Origin: JBHELB01 sp041859045
GTDB lineage: Bacteria > Hydrogenedentota > Hydrogenedentia > Hydrogenedentales > SLHB01
DNA length: 64,000 bases
NCBI GenBank assembly: GCA_041859045.1
Contig: JBHELB010000020.1
Span: forward strand, 1 to 64,000
Direction of reading: 5' to 3'
Each line of letters begins with the position of its first letter. Position 1 is the first letter of the stretch. A program made the position numbers and the translations under genes. Shown in pieces: positions 16,533-25,057 of the stretch. Under the pieces are notes generated by a model. It was not told the DNA's origin, ran no database searches, and saw only the letters and a program-made list of their open reading frames with translations.

Positions 16533-16665
16533 TAACGATCGCGTGCGTGTGCGCCATATCGTCGAGGCTCTGTCGAGGGCGTTTGGAAAACGGCCACTGA
16601 AGATTTGCCCGCGCTCCTCCCAGAAATTAGAGATGATCGCGCAAAGCATGATGGATGCGGAATAA
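16522..16665 (+). pseudogene. HEPN toxin (DUF86-like) remnant with internal deletion
   Basis: ATG 16522 overlaps the MNT frame, as in intact HEPN-MNT pairs. The start (LHNNDRVRVRHIVEALSRA) matches the DUF86 N terminus. Near 16580 the frame changes: the next reading frame gives VWKTATEDLPALLPEI, which matches the DUF86 C terminus, while the central helices with the RNase RxxxxH motif are missing. I read this as an internal deletion of the catalytic core plus a frameshift. The C-terminal frame stays open into the downstream glycosidase gene. With the antitoxin also broken, the pair is dead. Confidence 0.68.
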
Positions 16666-16679
16666 GGTTTGACTACGGT

Positions 16680-17408
16680 ATGGCCGGTTGGACGATAATT
16701 TTCCCCCTAGTGTTTGCTTTCTTGTTTCCGGCGTTCCCCGTGTTTGCAGGAACCTTTGAAGAGCGACAAGTAGTGGATGTCGAGGCGGGGCTCGAGGCCG
16801 TCGTTGTAACCATACCGCCCTCAAGCAACACTGGTTTCGGCGTAATTGATATTCCAGTGAAACAGGACGCGGATAACGTTCTGAAGCATTGGCGCCCCGG
16901 CGATCTAGAAATCATCATCAATGGCGGTTACTTCAACTCCGATTGGTCGCCTACCGGGTATTGTCGCGTTGGCGGTCGACGCCTTGGCTCCGCAAGGCCC
17001 ACCGCTCTCGCCGGTTTCGTCGCGATTGACGCGACGGGACGCGTGCATGTTCTCAAGCGAGAAGACGATATTGCGGCGTACCCCACGGTACTCCAGTGCG
17101 GTCCCTTCGTCATCGATCCGGGCGGCACAGTCGGTATCCATTCTGCCAAAGGCAATCCTGCGCGCCGTACCCTCATTGGAAGCAATCAAGATGGCTCGCT
17201 TGTCATCATTTCGACCAAACCCATCTTGCTCTACGATCTTGCTCGCGCTATCAAGAAACACCTTCCCAGTATTGAGCGCCTTCTGAATCTGGACGGCGGC
17301 CCCTCCTCGGCGTTGGTCACAGACTCGCGCCAGATCGTCAATACCTGGCCGGTACGGAATTACATCTGCAAGGCTGTTCCGCAATTCGCGCCTGCCGCCT
17401 TACGTTAG
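16680..17408 (+). CDS. exported phosphodiester glycosidase-family (NAGPA/DUF2233) protein
   Basis: From ATG 16680 the 242-residue protein has a clear signal peptide (AGWTIIFPLVFAFLFPAFPVFA) and then the NAGPA domain: LEIIINGGYFNSDW, VLQCGPFVIDPGG, RRTLIGSNQDG and the hallmark LNLDGGPSSALV. The family hydrolyses GlcNAc-1-phosphodiester bonds in mammals; bacterial members are periplasmic or extracellular and linked to exopolysaccharide. The frame is open further upstream to a TTG at 16605, but that part is the remnant HEPN C terminus, and the signal peptide argues for 16680. The SD is weak (AAGG). Confidence 0.85.
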   Translation: MAGWTIIFPLVFAFLFPAFPVFAGTFEERQVVDVEAGLEAVVVTIPPSSNTGFGVIDIPVKQDADNVLKHWRPGDLEIIINGGYFNSDWSPTGYCRVGGRRLGSARPTALAGFVAIDATGRVHVLKREDDIAAYPTVLQCGPFVIDPGGTVGIHSAKGNPARRTLIGSNQDGSLVIISTKPILLYDLARAIKKHLPSIERLLNLDGGPSSALVTDSRQIVNTWPVRNYICKAVPQFAPAALR

Positions 17409-17464
17409 CGGGACGCCTCTTCTCGTTCTTTCGTAGGATCTTGTTGCGGTGCCTTCGAATTTGC

Positions 17465-17493
17465 TTGACAACTGAAAAAAAATACAGTATACT
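17465..17493 (+). promoter_or_regulatory. consensus sigma-70 promoter of the helicase gene
   Basis: TTGACA (17465-17470) and TATACT (17488-17493) with an exact 17-base A-rich spacer. The transcript would start near 17500, leaving a ~15-base 5' UTR that contains GGAGGG before the ATG at 17515. Confidence 0.88.
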
Positions 17494-17514
17494 TCGGCAG
17501 TGGAGGGTCAGGCA

Positions 17515-20166
17515 ATGGAAATGGTCCGGTTGCTTCAGTACGGAATTCCTGATGCGGTGGTTGGACTTTGGGAGCGGGAGGAGAGTCGTGATCTCCTGCC
17601 GTTGCAGGAGATGGCGGTTCGGCGTCATAACCTATTCGGAAACAATAACTTACTCGTTCAGGCTCCGACGAGTTCCGGCAAGACCTTTGTGGGCGAGATG
17701 GCGGCGGTGCAGGCGGCGTTACGGCGGAAGCGGGTGGTGTACCTCGTGCCGCTGAAGGCCCTGGCGGAGGAAAAGCACCTGGATTTCGAGCGAAAGTATG
17801 TGCCGTATGGTCTGAAAGTCATCATTTCGACCCGCGACCACCGGCAGCATGATGCTGCGCTGGAGTCAGGGGATTTTTCCATTGCGGTGGTCGTGTACGA
17901 GAAGTTCGCGCAGCTCATCGTGCGGCGTCCCGAGTGTCTGGCGGAGGTCGAACTGGTGGTCGCCGACGAACTGGAACTGCTGTCGAACCCCGAGCGCGGG
18001 GGGCTGGCGGAGTGGTTGCTGACGCGGGTGCTGGGGGCGGGACCGCGCGTGATTGGCTTGTCTGCGGTGATTGGCGACGCCAACCGGTTGGCCGAGTGGC
18101 TTGAGGCGGATTTGGTGCAGTACGAGCGTCGACCGGTGGAACTGCGGTATGGCGTGTTGCACGACGGGACATTCCACTTTCGCACATACAATGAATACTC
18201 GACGGGGCAAGAGCCGTTGGCGGAGGCGCATGCAGACCAGTTTTGGGAAGTGCTCAGCGAGAACGTGCGCCGATTCGTGGAGGCGGGGGAGTCGTGCCTC
18301 GTTTTCGTGAAGTCACGCCATGAAGCCCGGCAAGATGCGGAGGGATTGGCGCGGCGCATCGAGGGGACGGCCGCCCGCAGCACGCTTGAGACCCTGCGCG
18401 GACTTCCCCCTACTCATTGTCGCGAAGTGTTGCAGTCGACGCTGGCCAACGGCGTCGCGTTTCACAACGCGGATTTGTCGCCCGAGGAGCGTCAAGTTGT
18501 GGAACAGGGATTCCGCATGGGGGAGGTGAAGGCGCTGGTATCGACCAGTACACTTGCGGTGGGGCTAAACCTGCCCGCGCACAATGTCTTTATCACCCCC
18601 GAAAAGTGGCGCTACGACACCCGCTACGGTATGCCCTGGAAGGCCCCCCTTTCGCGCGCGGAGTACGAGAACATGGGCGGGCGCGCGGGGCGCTACGGAG
18701 CGGGGTGCGCCTTTGGGCGTTCGATCTTGGTGGCAACGACGCCATTTGACTTTGAGACGCTGTGGCGGCGGTACGTGGAGGGCGAACGCGAGGGGATTGA
18801 CCCGCAACTTGCCCAGGGACCACTTGAGGACCACGTATTGCGGCTGGTCGCGTCGCGCGCTTGTCGTACCCAGGAGGAACTTGAGGCGTTTTTCGACCGG
18901 ACCCTGAGCGGACGGTGGGGATGGGGAGGGGGCGAGAGCCGCGAGGAGCGCGCATTCCATGTGCGCGCGGCGGTGAACCGTCTCCTTGACGCGGGAATGG
19001 TATCGCGCCACAGTAGCGGACGTCTGGAGGCAACGCCGTTGGGGCTCGCCGTCGCGACCAAGGGCATTACGATTGCCACTGCACGCGAGTTGGAGGCATG
19101 GCTCGGCGTGTCCGAGACGCGCCAATGGAGCGAGCTTGACCTGTTGCTCGCAGCGGCGCTGACGCCCGACGGGCGCACTCTTCAACTTAACCTTCCCATG
19201 CAGGAATACGAATATGCCGACTATCCCGGACGTTTGCGCGCGCGGACACAGGAGGATGCGCTTTCCGCGGACGTGCCGCTGAACCGTTTCCACAGCGGCG
19301 TGTGGTCGCCGCAATTCGAAGAAGTTCGTGCGATCAAAGCGGCGCTGTTGATGGAGCGGTGGATCGACCACGCCGGGGTTTACGCGCTAGAAGAGGAATT
19401 TCGCACGCTACTCGGACAGATATTGGCGGCAGCCGATCAACTGGCATGGTTGCTCGATGCGGCGGCCGCACTCGCGGAGGCAGCGGGCGCGCACGAGAGC
19501 TTCGTGCAACGGATCGCCGAACTGGCCGCGCGGGTACAGCATGGATTGCGCCAGGAGGCGTTGACTTTAGCCCGGTTGGAATTGCCTGGCTTGGACCGCG
19601 CGGCGATTCTTGCGCTAGAGGCGGCGGGGGTGAGTACGCCAGCGGCCCTGGCCAACGCGTCGCATGAACGTTTGGAGCGGATCGTGCCGGCCTGTGCGCG
19701 CGCGTTGCAGCGGTGGGCTCAGAGTCATGATGAAGGCGGCCCGAAGAACCAAGAGGAGCTAGTGGATCCCGTGCTCATTGTGGATGATCGCAAGCCTGGT
19801 TTTATTCAGCTCGATGGCGTTTCTATCCGATTGCAGGACAAACAATATATGTTGATTTGTCTTTTGGCGGAACGTCCTGGCGAGTGCGTGCCCTACGAGA
19901 CCATTTACCGCACGCTGTGGGGCGACGCCATCGTCGAAGACAACCAGATGCATTTCCAGAAGAAAAAGCTTCTAAGCGCCATCACCAAAGCCCTACCAGA
20001 ACGCGGCGGGCTCATTGCCGCCGTGCCCAAGCGTGGCTTCAGTCTCAATCTTGAGTCGTGGCAAGTGCAACGCATCGTCGCCACGACGGACGCCTCCCGC
20101 CCACGCGCGGCCGAAAGCGCCACGGTCGCGCTGGCGGGGGTAGTTTCTAGGCCGTTGTCGGCGTAA
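17515..20166 (+). CDS. Ski2/Hel308-like helicase with C-terminal OmpR-type winged helix
   Basis: The 883-residue protein has two RecA domains: Walker A APTSSGKT (Lys56), motif II as DELE (151-154) instead of DECH, LSAVIG as motif III, STSTLAVGLNLPAH, and motif VI NMGGRAGRYG. The layout resembles Hel308/Ski2, with winged-helix and ratchet-like regions to ~640 and an HhH-like segment near 685-730 (LPGLDRAAILALEAAGV). Residues ~750-850 add a transcriptional-regulator-type winged helix (VSIRLQDKQYMLICLLAERP, ETIYRTLWGD, LIAAVPKRGFSL). Hel308 enzymes act at stalled forks. The extra domain suggests sequence- or structure-specific DNA targeting. ATG 17515 is chosen for GGAGGG at 17502-17507; GTG 17500 is in frame. 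It converges on a Dam methylase gene four bases away. Confidence 0.85.
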   Translation: MEMVRLLQYGIPDAVVGLWEREESRDLLPLQEMAVRRHNLFGNNNLLVQAPTSSGKTFVGEMAAVQAALRRKRVVYLVPLKALAEEKHLDFERKYVPYGLKVIISTRDHRQHDAALESGDFSIAVVVYEKFAQLIVRRPECLAEVELVVADELELLSNPERGGLAEWLLTRVLGAGPRVIGLSAVIGDANRLAEWLEADLVQYERRPVELRYGVLHDGTFHFRTYNEYSTGQEPLAEAHADQFWEVLSENVRRFVEAGESCLVFVKSRHEARQDAEGLARRIEGTAARSTLETLRGLPPTHCREVLQSTLANGVAFHNADLSPEERQVVEQGFRMGEVKALVSTSTLAVGLNLPAHNVFITPEKWRYDTRYGMPWKAPLSRAEYENMGGRAGRYGAGCAFGRSILVATTPFDFETLWRRYVEGEREGIDPQLAQGPLEDHVLRLVASRACRTQEELEAFFDRTLSGRWGWGGGESREERAFHVRAAVNRLLDAGMVSRHSSGRLEATPLGLAVATKGITIATARELEAWLGVSETRQWSELDLLLAAALTPDGRTLQLNLPMQEYEYADYPGRLRARTQEDALSADVPLNRFHSGVWSPQFEEVRAIKAALLMERWIDHAGVYALEEEFRTLLGQILAAADQLAWLLDAAAALAEAAGAHESFVQRIAELAARVQHGLRQEALTLARLELPGLDRAAILALEAAGVSTPAALANASHERLERIVPACARALQRWAQSHDEGGPKNQEELVDPVLIVDDRKPGFIQLDGVSIRLQDKQYMLICLLAERPGECVPYETIYRTLWGDAIVEDNQMHFQKKKLLSAITKALPERGGLIAAVPKRGFSLNLESWQVQRIVATTDASRPRAAESATVALAGVVSRPLSA

Positions 20167-20169
20167 CGT

Positions 20170-21021
20170 TTAGAAATTCAGGACAAGGGCTTCGTCGATA
20201 GGCCCGCGGCGGTCGCTACGGCAATTGACGGAGCGCTTCGCGGAGACAGCGGCGATCTCGAAGTCTTGGTAGAGTTCGCGAATAAGCGGCGTCATCGAGT
20301 TCGAGAGCATGACCTTGACTCCGCGGCGGTCCAGTTTCGCGAAGACCTCGGCAAGACTCCGCTGCTCGCGTTCGCCGAAGCCACCCTTCTCGTATGCGGT
20401 GAACGACGCGGTCTTAGACACCGGATGGTAAGGGGGATCGAAGTAGACGAGGTCGCCCGGCTTAGTCTTGTCAAGTACGGATTCGAACGGACGGCACTCG
20501 ATCTGGGCACGCTCGAGCGCCTTGGCCACGGCGCGTAGGTTGGGCGCGTCGCAAATCAGCGGGTTCTTGTAACGACCGAACGGGGTGTTGAATTCGCCTT
20601 TGCTGTTCTCGCGGTAGAGCCCGTTAAAACACGTCTTGTTGAGATAGATAATCCGCGCCGCGCGTTCGGTGAGGTCCGCGGGAACTTCCGCACGCACCGC
20701 GTAGAAATACTCTTCCGAGTGGCGCGTCTTATGTTGTTCCAGCAGGGCGATTACCCGATCCGGGTTTTCGCGGAGCGCGGTATAGACGTCGATAAGGTTG
20801 CGATTGCCGTCCGATAAGAACGCCTTGCGTCGGCCGAGTTTGTGCAGCCGGGCCAACTCGAAAAAGAGCGCTCCACCCCCCACAAACGGTTCGTGATAGC
20901 GGCCAAAGGCCCCGGCACGCTCGACCTGGGGCATAAGCGCGCCCAGCAATTGCGCCTTGCCGCCGACCCATTTCAGGAACGGGCGTGGAAGCGCGAAGTT
21001 TTTCACTTGACGATCGTTCAT
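20170..21021 (-). CDS. dam: Dam-type DNA adenine N6-methyltransferase
   Basis: The 283-residue protein has the Dam/DpnM-class signatures: FLKWVGGKAQLLGALMP for cofactor binding, HEPFVGGGALFFEL, NKTCFNGLYREN, and the catalytic DPPYHP in VYFDPPYHPVSKT. The class methylates adenine, most often in GATC, though the target cannot be read from sequence alone. The ATG overlaps the stop of the upstream nuclease gene (ATGA), so the two are coupled. A longer ORF start (MAAVVFWS...) lies inside the nuclease gene and is rejected. The four-gene cluster with GT39 and GT2 is unusual; a restriction-modification unit is the likely function. Confidence 0.93.
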   Translation of the reverse strand: MNDRQVKNFALPRPFLKWVGGKAQLLGALMPQVERAGAFGRYHEPFVGGGALFFELARLHKLGRRKAFLSDGNRNLIDVYTALRENPDRVIALLEQHKTRHSEEYFYAVRAEVPADLTERAARIIYLNKTCFNGLYRENSKGEFNTPFGRYKNPLICDAPNLRAVAKALERAQIECRPFESVLDKTKPGDLVYFDPPYHPVSKTASFTAYEKGGFGEREQRSLAEVFAKLDRRGVKVMLSNSMTPLIRELYQDFEIAAVSAKRSVNCRSDRRGPIDEALVLNF

Positions 21022-21407
21022 AGACCAAAATACAACCGCAGCCACGCGGCAAGGTCGTTAAGCTCGACCGCTTTGCCGGTTGAGAGCAGATACGATTCCA
21101 TATTTGGCGAGAAGCCCGCGCCGGAATAGACGACGATGCCGCGAATCGGCCAGACTTCGATGTCTTGAATCGTCGCGGGGATCTTCTCTTCGGCGCTGCC
21201 GCTGCCGCCCTGATACTTGCATTCGATACCAAGGCTCACGCGTGTTTCCGGGTGTTTGAGCACGATATCGATAAAGCGCTTCGCTCCCCAGATGCGCCGG
21301 GCCACTTCGACTTGCCGCGAGACCAGCAGTTCGAGTTCTTCACCGATCATCGCAACGCGATCTTCGAGATCACGCCCCGACTGCACGGCCTGTTCCTTAC
21401 CGGGCAT
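21018..21407 (-). CDS. small PD-(D/E)XK-type restriction endonuclease-like protein
   Basis: This 129-residue protein has a PD-(D/E)XK core: Asp47 (KRFIDIVL), then Glu62-Cys-Lys64 (LGIECKYQGG), with an upstream acidic helix and the following strand IRGIVVYSG. The dense D...ExK motif plus coupling to a Dam methylase indicates the nuclease of a short R-M unit. No DNA-recognition domain is obvious, so the specificity is unknown. The ATG (21405-21407) directly follows the TAA of the GT2 gene. A non-restriction role such as a VSR-like or repair nuclease is possible. Confidence 0.72.
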   Translation of the reverse strand: MPGKEQAVQSGRDLEDRVAMIGEELELLVSRQVEVARRIWGAKRFIDIVLKHPETRVSLGIECKYQGGSGSAEEKIPATIQDIEVWPIRGIVVYSGAGFSPNMESYLLSTGKAVELNDLAAWLRLYFGL

Positions 21408-22178
21408 TTATGGCTCCTCCCGGTTCGCAGGGATTCGTGGCAAGAACCCCATCCACGAGCCGATGCGGTAACGCAGAATCATCGCGATCATCTCGAGTCC
21501 AAGAAAGAAGGCCTTTACTTTGCTGCCCGTAACCGAGGACTGTCCGACGCGCTTGCGGTAATTGACGGGGATTTCGATGAAGGACAGTTTGTTCAAAATG
21601 GTGAGCAGCATCAGGTGCGGACCAAAGGCCGAGCCGCCCTCGGCAAACTGCGGCGCGATCTTGTCGTATGCGGCGCGGTGGAACAGGCGCATCGAACAGC
21701 CGACATCGGTTAGCAGCGTCGTGTTGAACAAGAATTCCATCAGCTTGCCCACCGCCCAGTTGCCCCACTTCAGGAAGACACCCATGTTGGCCCCTTCCCA
21801 GACGAGTTCACGCTGCGTGCGCGTGCCGAATACCACCGGTACATCGTCCGAGTACGCCAACAGTTTCATTACGTCATGTCCGGAGAACGTGCCGTCCGGC
21901 TCCGCGATGACCAGCAGGTCACCGGTGGCTTCCTTTAGACCGCGCCGAATCGCATAGCCGTAGCCCTGGCGCTTTTCATAGATGAGCCGCGCCTTTGTCT
22001 GGAGCACTTCATCGTCTGTGCCCTCAGCGGCATTGTTATTCACGACAATCACTTCATCCACATGCTCGCACGAGAAAAAGTCCTCGATCGCTGCGCGGAT
22101 CGAGTCCTTTTCATTGTAAGTGGGAAAGATAACCGAGACTCTCTTGTCACGCCACACGAACCGCCGTCTCCCTACCAA
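21408..22178 (-). CDS. GT2-family (dolichol-phosphate-mannose synthase-like) glycosyltransferase
   Basis: The ~256-residue protein has the GT-A fold: VSVIFPTYNEKDSIRAAI at the start, the acidic pair in VIAEPDGTFS, a YRKR segment, and a hydrophobic C-terminal stretch. Such enzymes transfer a sugar from a nucleotide donor to a polyprenyl phosphate, which a GT39 protein then uses. The ORF starts at TTG 22178, overlapping the end of the GT39 gene; a GTG at 22157 with GGGAG 9 bases upstream is an equally good start. It is paired with the upstream GT39-like gene. Confidence 0.85.
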   Translation of the reverse strand: MVGRRRFVWRDKRVSVIFPTYNEKDSIRAAIEDFFSCEHVDEVIVVNNNAAEGTDDEVLQTKARLIYEKRQGYGYAIRRGLKEATGDLLVIAEPDGTFSGHDVMKLLAYSDDVPVVFGTRTQRELVWEGANMGVFLKWGNWAVGKLMEFLFNTTLLTDVGCSMRLFHRAAYDKIAPQFAEGGSAFGPHLMLLTILNKLSFIEIPVNYRKRVGQSSVTGSKVKAFFLGLEMIAMILRYRIGSWMGFLPRIPANREEP

Positions 22179-23788
22179 TACGTGTAAAAGAAGAATTCAA
22201 TGAACCAGCACTGAAACCCCAGAAAGCCCAGCGTGGCCAGCAAAGGCCCCGGTGAACGCAGCCGTGCGTCGAGGTCATCCAGCATGCACGCGGCGGGCAC
22301 CGCCAGGAACGGCATCACGTACATCGCCGAGCGTTCGCCCTCGCCGCGAGCAAGGTATAGCATATCGAGCACAAGCAATGTCAGTAGGAATATCCCAAGC
22401 AGCGCTTTGTCATTTTGTGTAGGCCGCAGCCAACGCCATATCGCCAACGCCGAGACCGGAATGCCCGCGAAAAACAGCCAGCACAGCGGGTTGAAGAGTT
22501 TCCAGGCGGCGGACGAGAAGCGCGGGGCAAGCTCCTCGAGGTGCGCTTGGTCCGTGAAGAATTGCTCGCGGCAGAGGTTGAAGCAGGTGACGATGTCGAA
22601 GCCTGACCAGAGGTAGACCAGACCATGTACGCCTAGGAACGTGACGATCATGACCGCGGCGGTCTGGACGACCGAGATGCGCAGCGATTCGTCACGCAGT
22701 CGCCACAGCCCGACGAGTCCAAAGAAGGCCCCAATACCGACCAGGGAAAACGAGATCAACGACATCAGCGCGTAACCCACGCCCGCGGCGGCGGCGAGCC
22801 CCAGGCGTTTCTCGTGCAGGGCGCGCCAGAACGCGTAGAGCGTGAACAACGTGAACGGCATGAAGGCGATGTCCGCGCTCGTGGCGGTGAAGAGCACAAT
22901 GCTTGGCATGGCGACATACAGCATCGCGCATACGCGCGCCCGGCGTTCGCCCAGCATGTTTCGCGTCCAAAGGTAGAGGGGAATGACACTAAGACTTCCA
23001 AAGAAAATCGTCGCGAGTGATAGCGGTAAGGGCTCCGTGCCTACGCCATACGAGAAGAGCCAAAGGAGCGCGATGGCTCCCGGCGGATGCACTTTGCCGT
23101 GCGCGCTGAGGTACGGGTGGAGAATTGGGTAGTCGTGGAACAATCCACGGATCGACATGCCGCGGCCGATGTCGCCCGTATACTCGAGCGCGTGCCGCGC
23201 GTAGGCTTGGCTGATGCCTTCCAGTCCGCCGCGCATCGTTGCCACGGCGCAGGAGAACGCAATTGCGAACAGGACGAGCGCGGTTAGGAAAAGGCGGGTC
23301 TCTTGCACAGAAAAGGGTTCGTCGAACCACTGCGGACGCGCTGCCCAACGGGTTACGGCGACGAGACCGCCAAAGAACACCACCAGCGCCAGTGCTTGAT
23401 GCAGCAGGATCGAGAGAAACGGCCCGCTCGCGTCCGCGTGGTTCGCTCTCAGCGCGATCACGGCCAGCAGCGCAATCCACAGCCCTCGCGCAACGGTGCG
23501 CGGCCAGCCTATGGTTGTGCGCGGCCAAACCCACCTGCGGAACGCCCATGCCGAAGCCTGAAGCCCGAGAATGGACCACAACAAGAGCTCAAGCGCGCGC
23601 GGCGCGATGGGTTTGAGGAAAGCGTAGAAGGGCGTAGGATTTGCATACACCCCTTCAAAGCCCAGGATCCATAACAGCAGCACACCCAGGAGATACCAAA
23701 GGAAGGTCTGCGTGTAAAGCCGGTTTAGTGCTGCGGGGGTATACCGCTCCGGCGGTGAAATCAGGGCGTTTGAATACATGCGGCCCAT
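22172..23788 (-). CDS. GT39-like polytopic membrane glycosyltransferase
   Basis: The 538-residue protein has about 12 membrane helices. Its periplasmic part carries GMSIRGLFHDYPILHPYLSAHGKVHPPGA between helices, with the acidic and His-rich loop found in GT39/PMT relatives, but no canonical N-terminal DE motif was identified. It is the first gene of a minus-strand cluster. It overlaps the start of GT2 by seven bases, so the two likely work together on a polyprenyl-linked sugar. The ATG at 23788 is followed by a second ATG three codons on (MGRM). Confidence 0.75.
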   Translation of the reverse strand: MGRMYSNALISPPERYTPAALNRLYTQTFLWYLLGVLLLWILGFEGVYANPTPFYAFLKPIAPRALELLLWSILGLQASAWAFRRWVWPRTTIGWPRTVARGLWIALLAVIALRANHADASGPFLSILLHQALALVVFFGGLVAVTRWAARPQWFDEPFSVQETRLFLTALVLFAIAFSCAVATMRGGLEGISQAYARHALEYTGDIGRGMSIRGLFHDYPILHPYLSAHGKVHPPGAIALLWLFSYGVGTEPLPLSLATIFFGSLSVIPLYLWTRNMLGERRARVCAMLYVAMPSIVLFTATSADIAFMPFTLFTLYAFWRALHEKRLGLAAAAGVGYALMSLISFSLVGIGAFFGLVGLWRLRDESLRISVVQTAAVMIVTFLGVHGLVYLWSGFDIVTCFNLCREQFFTDQAHLEELAPRFSSAAWKLFNPLCWLFFAGIPVSALAIWRWLRPTQNDKALLGIFLLTLLVLDMLYLARGEGERSAMYVMPFLAVPAACMLDDLDARLRSPGPLLATLGFLGFQCWFIEFFFYTYW

Positions 23789-24157
23789 TTTAGCCGTAGC
23801 GAGAGGCGATTTCTACCCGAGAAATACTGAAGAGATTTCGCCACAGAGGCACAGAGGATACAGAGAAGGCGAGTATCGGGGAAGTGAGAACGGCGAACAC
23901 GGGTTTAACCAAGATGCTTTTTAGGGGGCTGGGTGCGGAGAAATAGTCACCAACCAGAGAACGAAGGCAACGTCGACCGCTAGAGTGTTTTGAATAATAG
24001 TGCAGCCACGTCATTTCCTTAGAGCGCGTTAGCGAATCATCATAGTTTGCAGCTCATGTGGTAAGATTCCTATTCAAGGGCAAAAAGTTCACTGCCAGAT
24101 GGCTGCGACTTTCGTGTGTTTTCAATAGAGGGACACAACAAAGCAGGGGCTCGCGAG
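23789..24157. other. intergenic region with a CCACAGAGGCACAGAG repeat motif
   Basis: The divergent gap between the GT39-like gene and a secreted protein holds no gene. CCACAGAGGCACAGAGG followed by ATACAGAG lies at 23841-23866; this short motif is a recurring intergenic word in many environmental bacterial genomes. Nothing else was identified. Confidence 0.55.
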
Positions 24158-24958
24158 ATGTTCGCAACATTTAAGGTGACAACGCTGTTGGTTGTTTTGT
24201 TTAGCCTGCTGTGCCTTAGCCCGGCACAGGCGGCCCCACTTCCTGCGAATATTGAGGAGACGCAGGCTCTGAACGAGTCAGCAGAGGAAGAGCGCCATAT
24301 GGTTATGGCGGTAGCGGGCCTTGCTCTGGAGTATAAAGTTGCAATTTCGTATGAGGGTACGATGCCCAACGGTCCGAATCCGGAACAGCCCATACCTTTC
24401 CGGATTCAACGTAACGAGACGCTGGGCATGGCGCTTTCGATGTTCAAGGACGGCACGGACGGGATGCTCGAGGCCAAGCGCATCCGAAACGTGCTGTGCG
24501 TCGTATACAACACGCCGCCTGGCCTTGTGAATCCGCTGGATTGCAAAGTCTCACTCAAACTCGAAAACGTCACCGCGTGGGAAGCGTTCAAGACGCTCGG
24601 GAAAACCATCAATGCCTTGCCCCAGTTCGCCAGCCGACCGAAGGCGCAGGTTTGTACGAGCGTCAGTGTTCGATACGACCGCGCTGTGCCACCTATTTTG
24701 TACGAAGATAAATGCATTACCCTGAACCTGACTGATGTCACCGCGCGCGAAGCGGCGTGCGCGATTGTCGAGGCCGCCCCGTTCGAAATGGACTTCCAAT
24801 ATGTACACGGCTTGGTGTGTCCGGAGCTTCCTTACGCCGGGGATTCGATGACGATAAGGTATCTCCAGAACGGAAGGCCCATACACACGGAACCTGAGAC
24901 CAAGGAGGAAGAGGAGTTCTGGCGCGCGGAAATTAAGGATGGTTTAGCGCGTCCGTAA
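24158..24958 (+). CDS. secreted protein, STN/secretin-like repeats
   Basis: From ATG 24158 the 266-residue protein opens with a signal peptide (MFATFKVTTLLVVLFSLL, cleavage near AQA/AP). The mature part has two alternating beta-alpha modules that end in VSLKLENVTAWEAFKTLGKT and ITLNLTDVTAREAACAIVEA. The phrase V(S/T)L.L.NVT..EA is like the STN domain of secretins and TonB-dependent receptors. No membrane or enzymatic motif is seen. The ORF is open upstream to a GTG at 24116, but the signal peptide favours 24158. Function unknown; protein-protein interaction in the periplasm is the simplest guess. Confidence 0.6.
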   Translation: MFATFKVTTLLVVLFSLLCLSPAQAAPLPANIEETQALNESAEEERHMVMAVAGLALEYKVAISYEGTMPNGPNPEQPIPFRIQRNETLGMALSMFKDGTDGMLEAKRIRNVLCVVYNTPPGLVNPLDCKVSLKLENVTAWEAFKTLGKTINALPQFASRPKAQVCTSVSVRYDRAVPPILYEDKCITLNLTDVTAREAACAIVEAAPFEMDFQYVHGLVCPELPYAGDSMTIRYLQNGRPIHTEPETKEEEEFWRAEIKDGLARP

Positions 24959-25057
24959 GAGAAGGACGGTGGAAAGAGAGAGAAGAGTAGAGACTATGCA
25001 CAGTTTTCATCACATCTTCTCCACATCTCTGCGGGGTAAATCTTCCTGAAATCCTCT

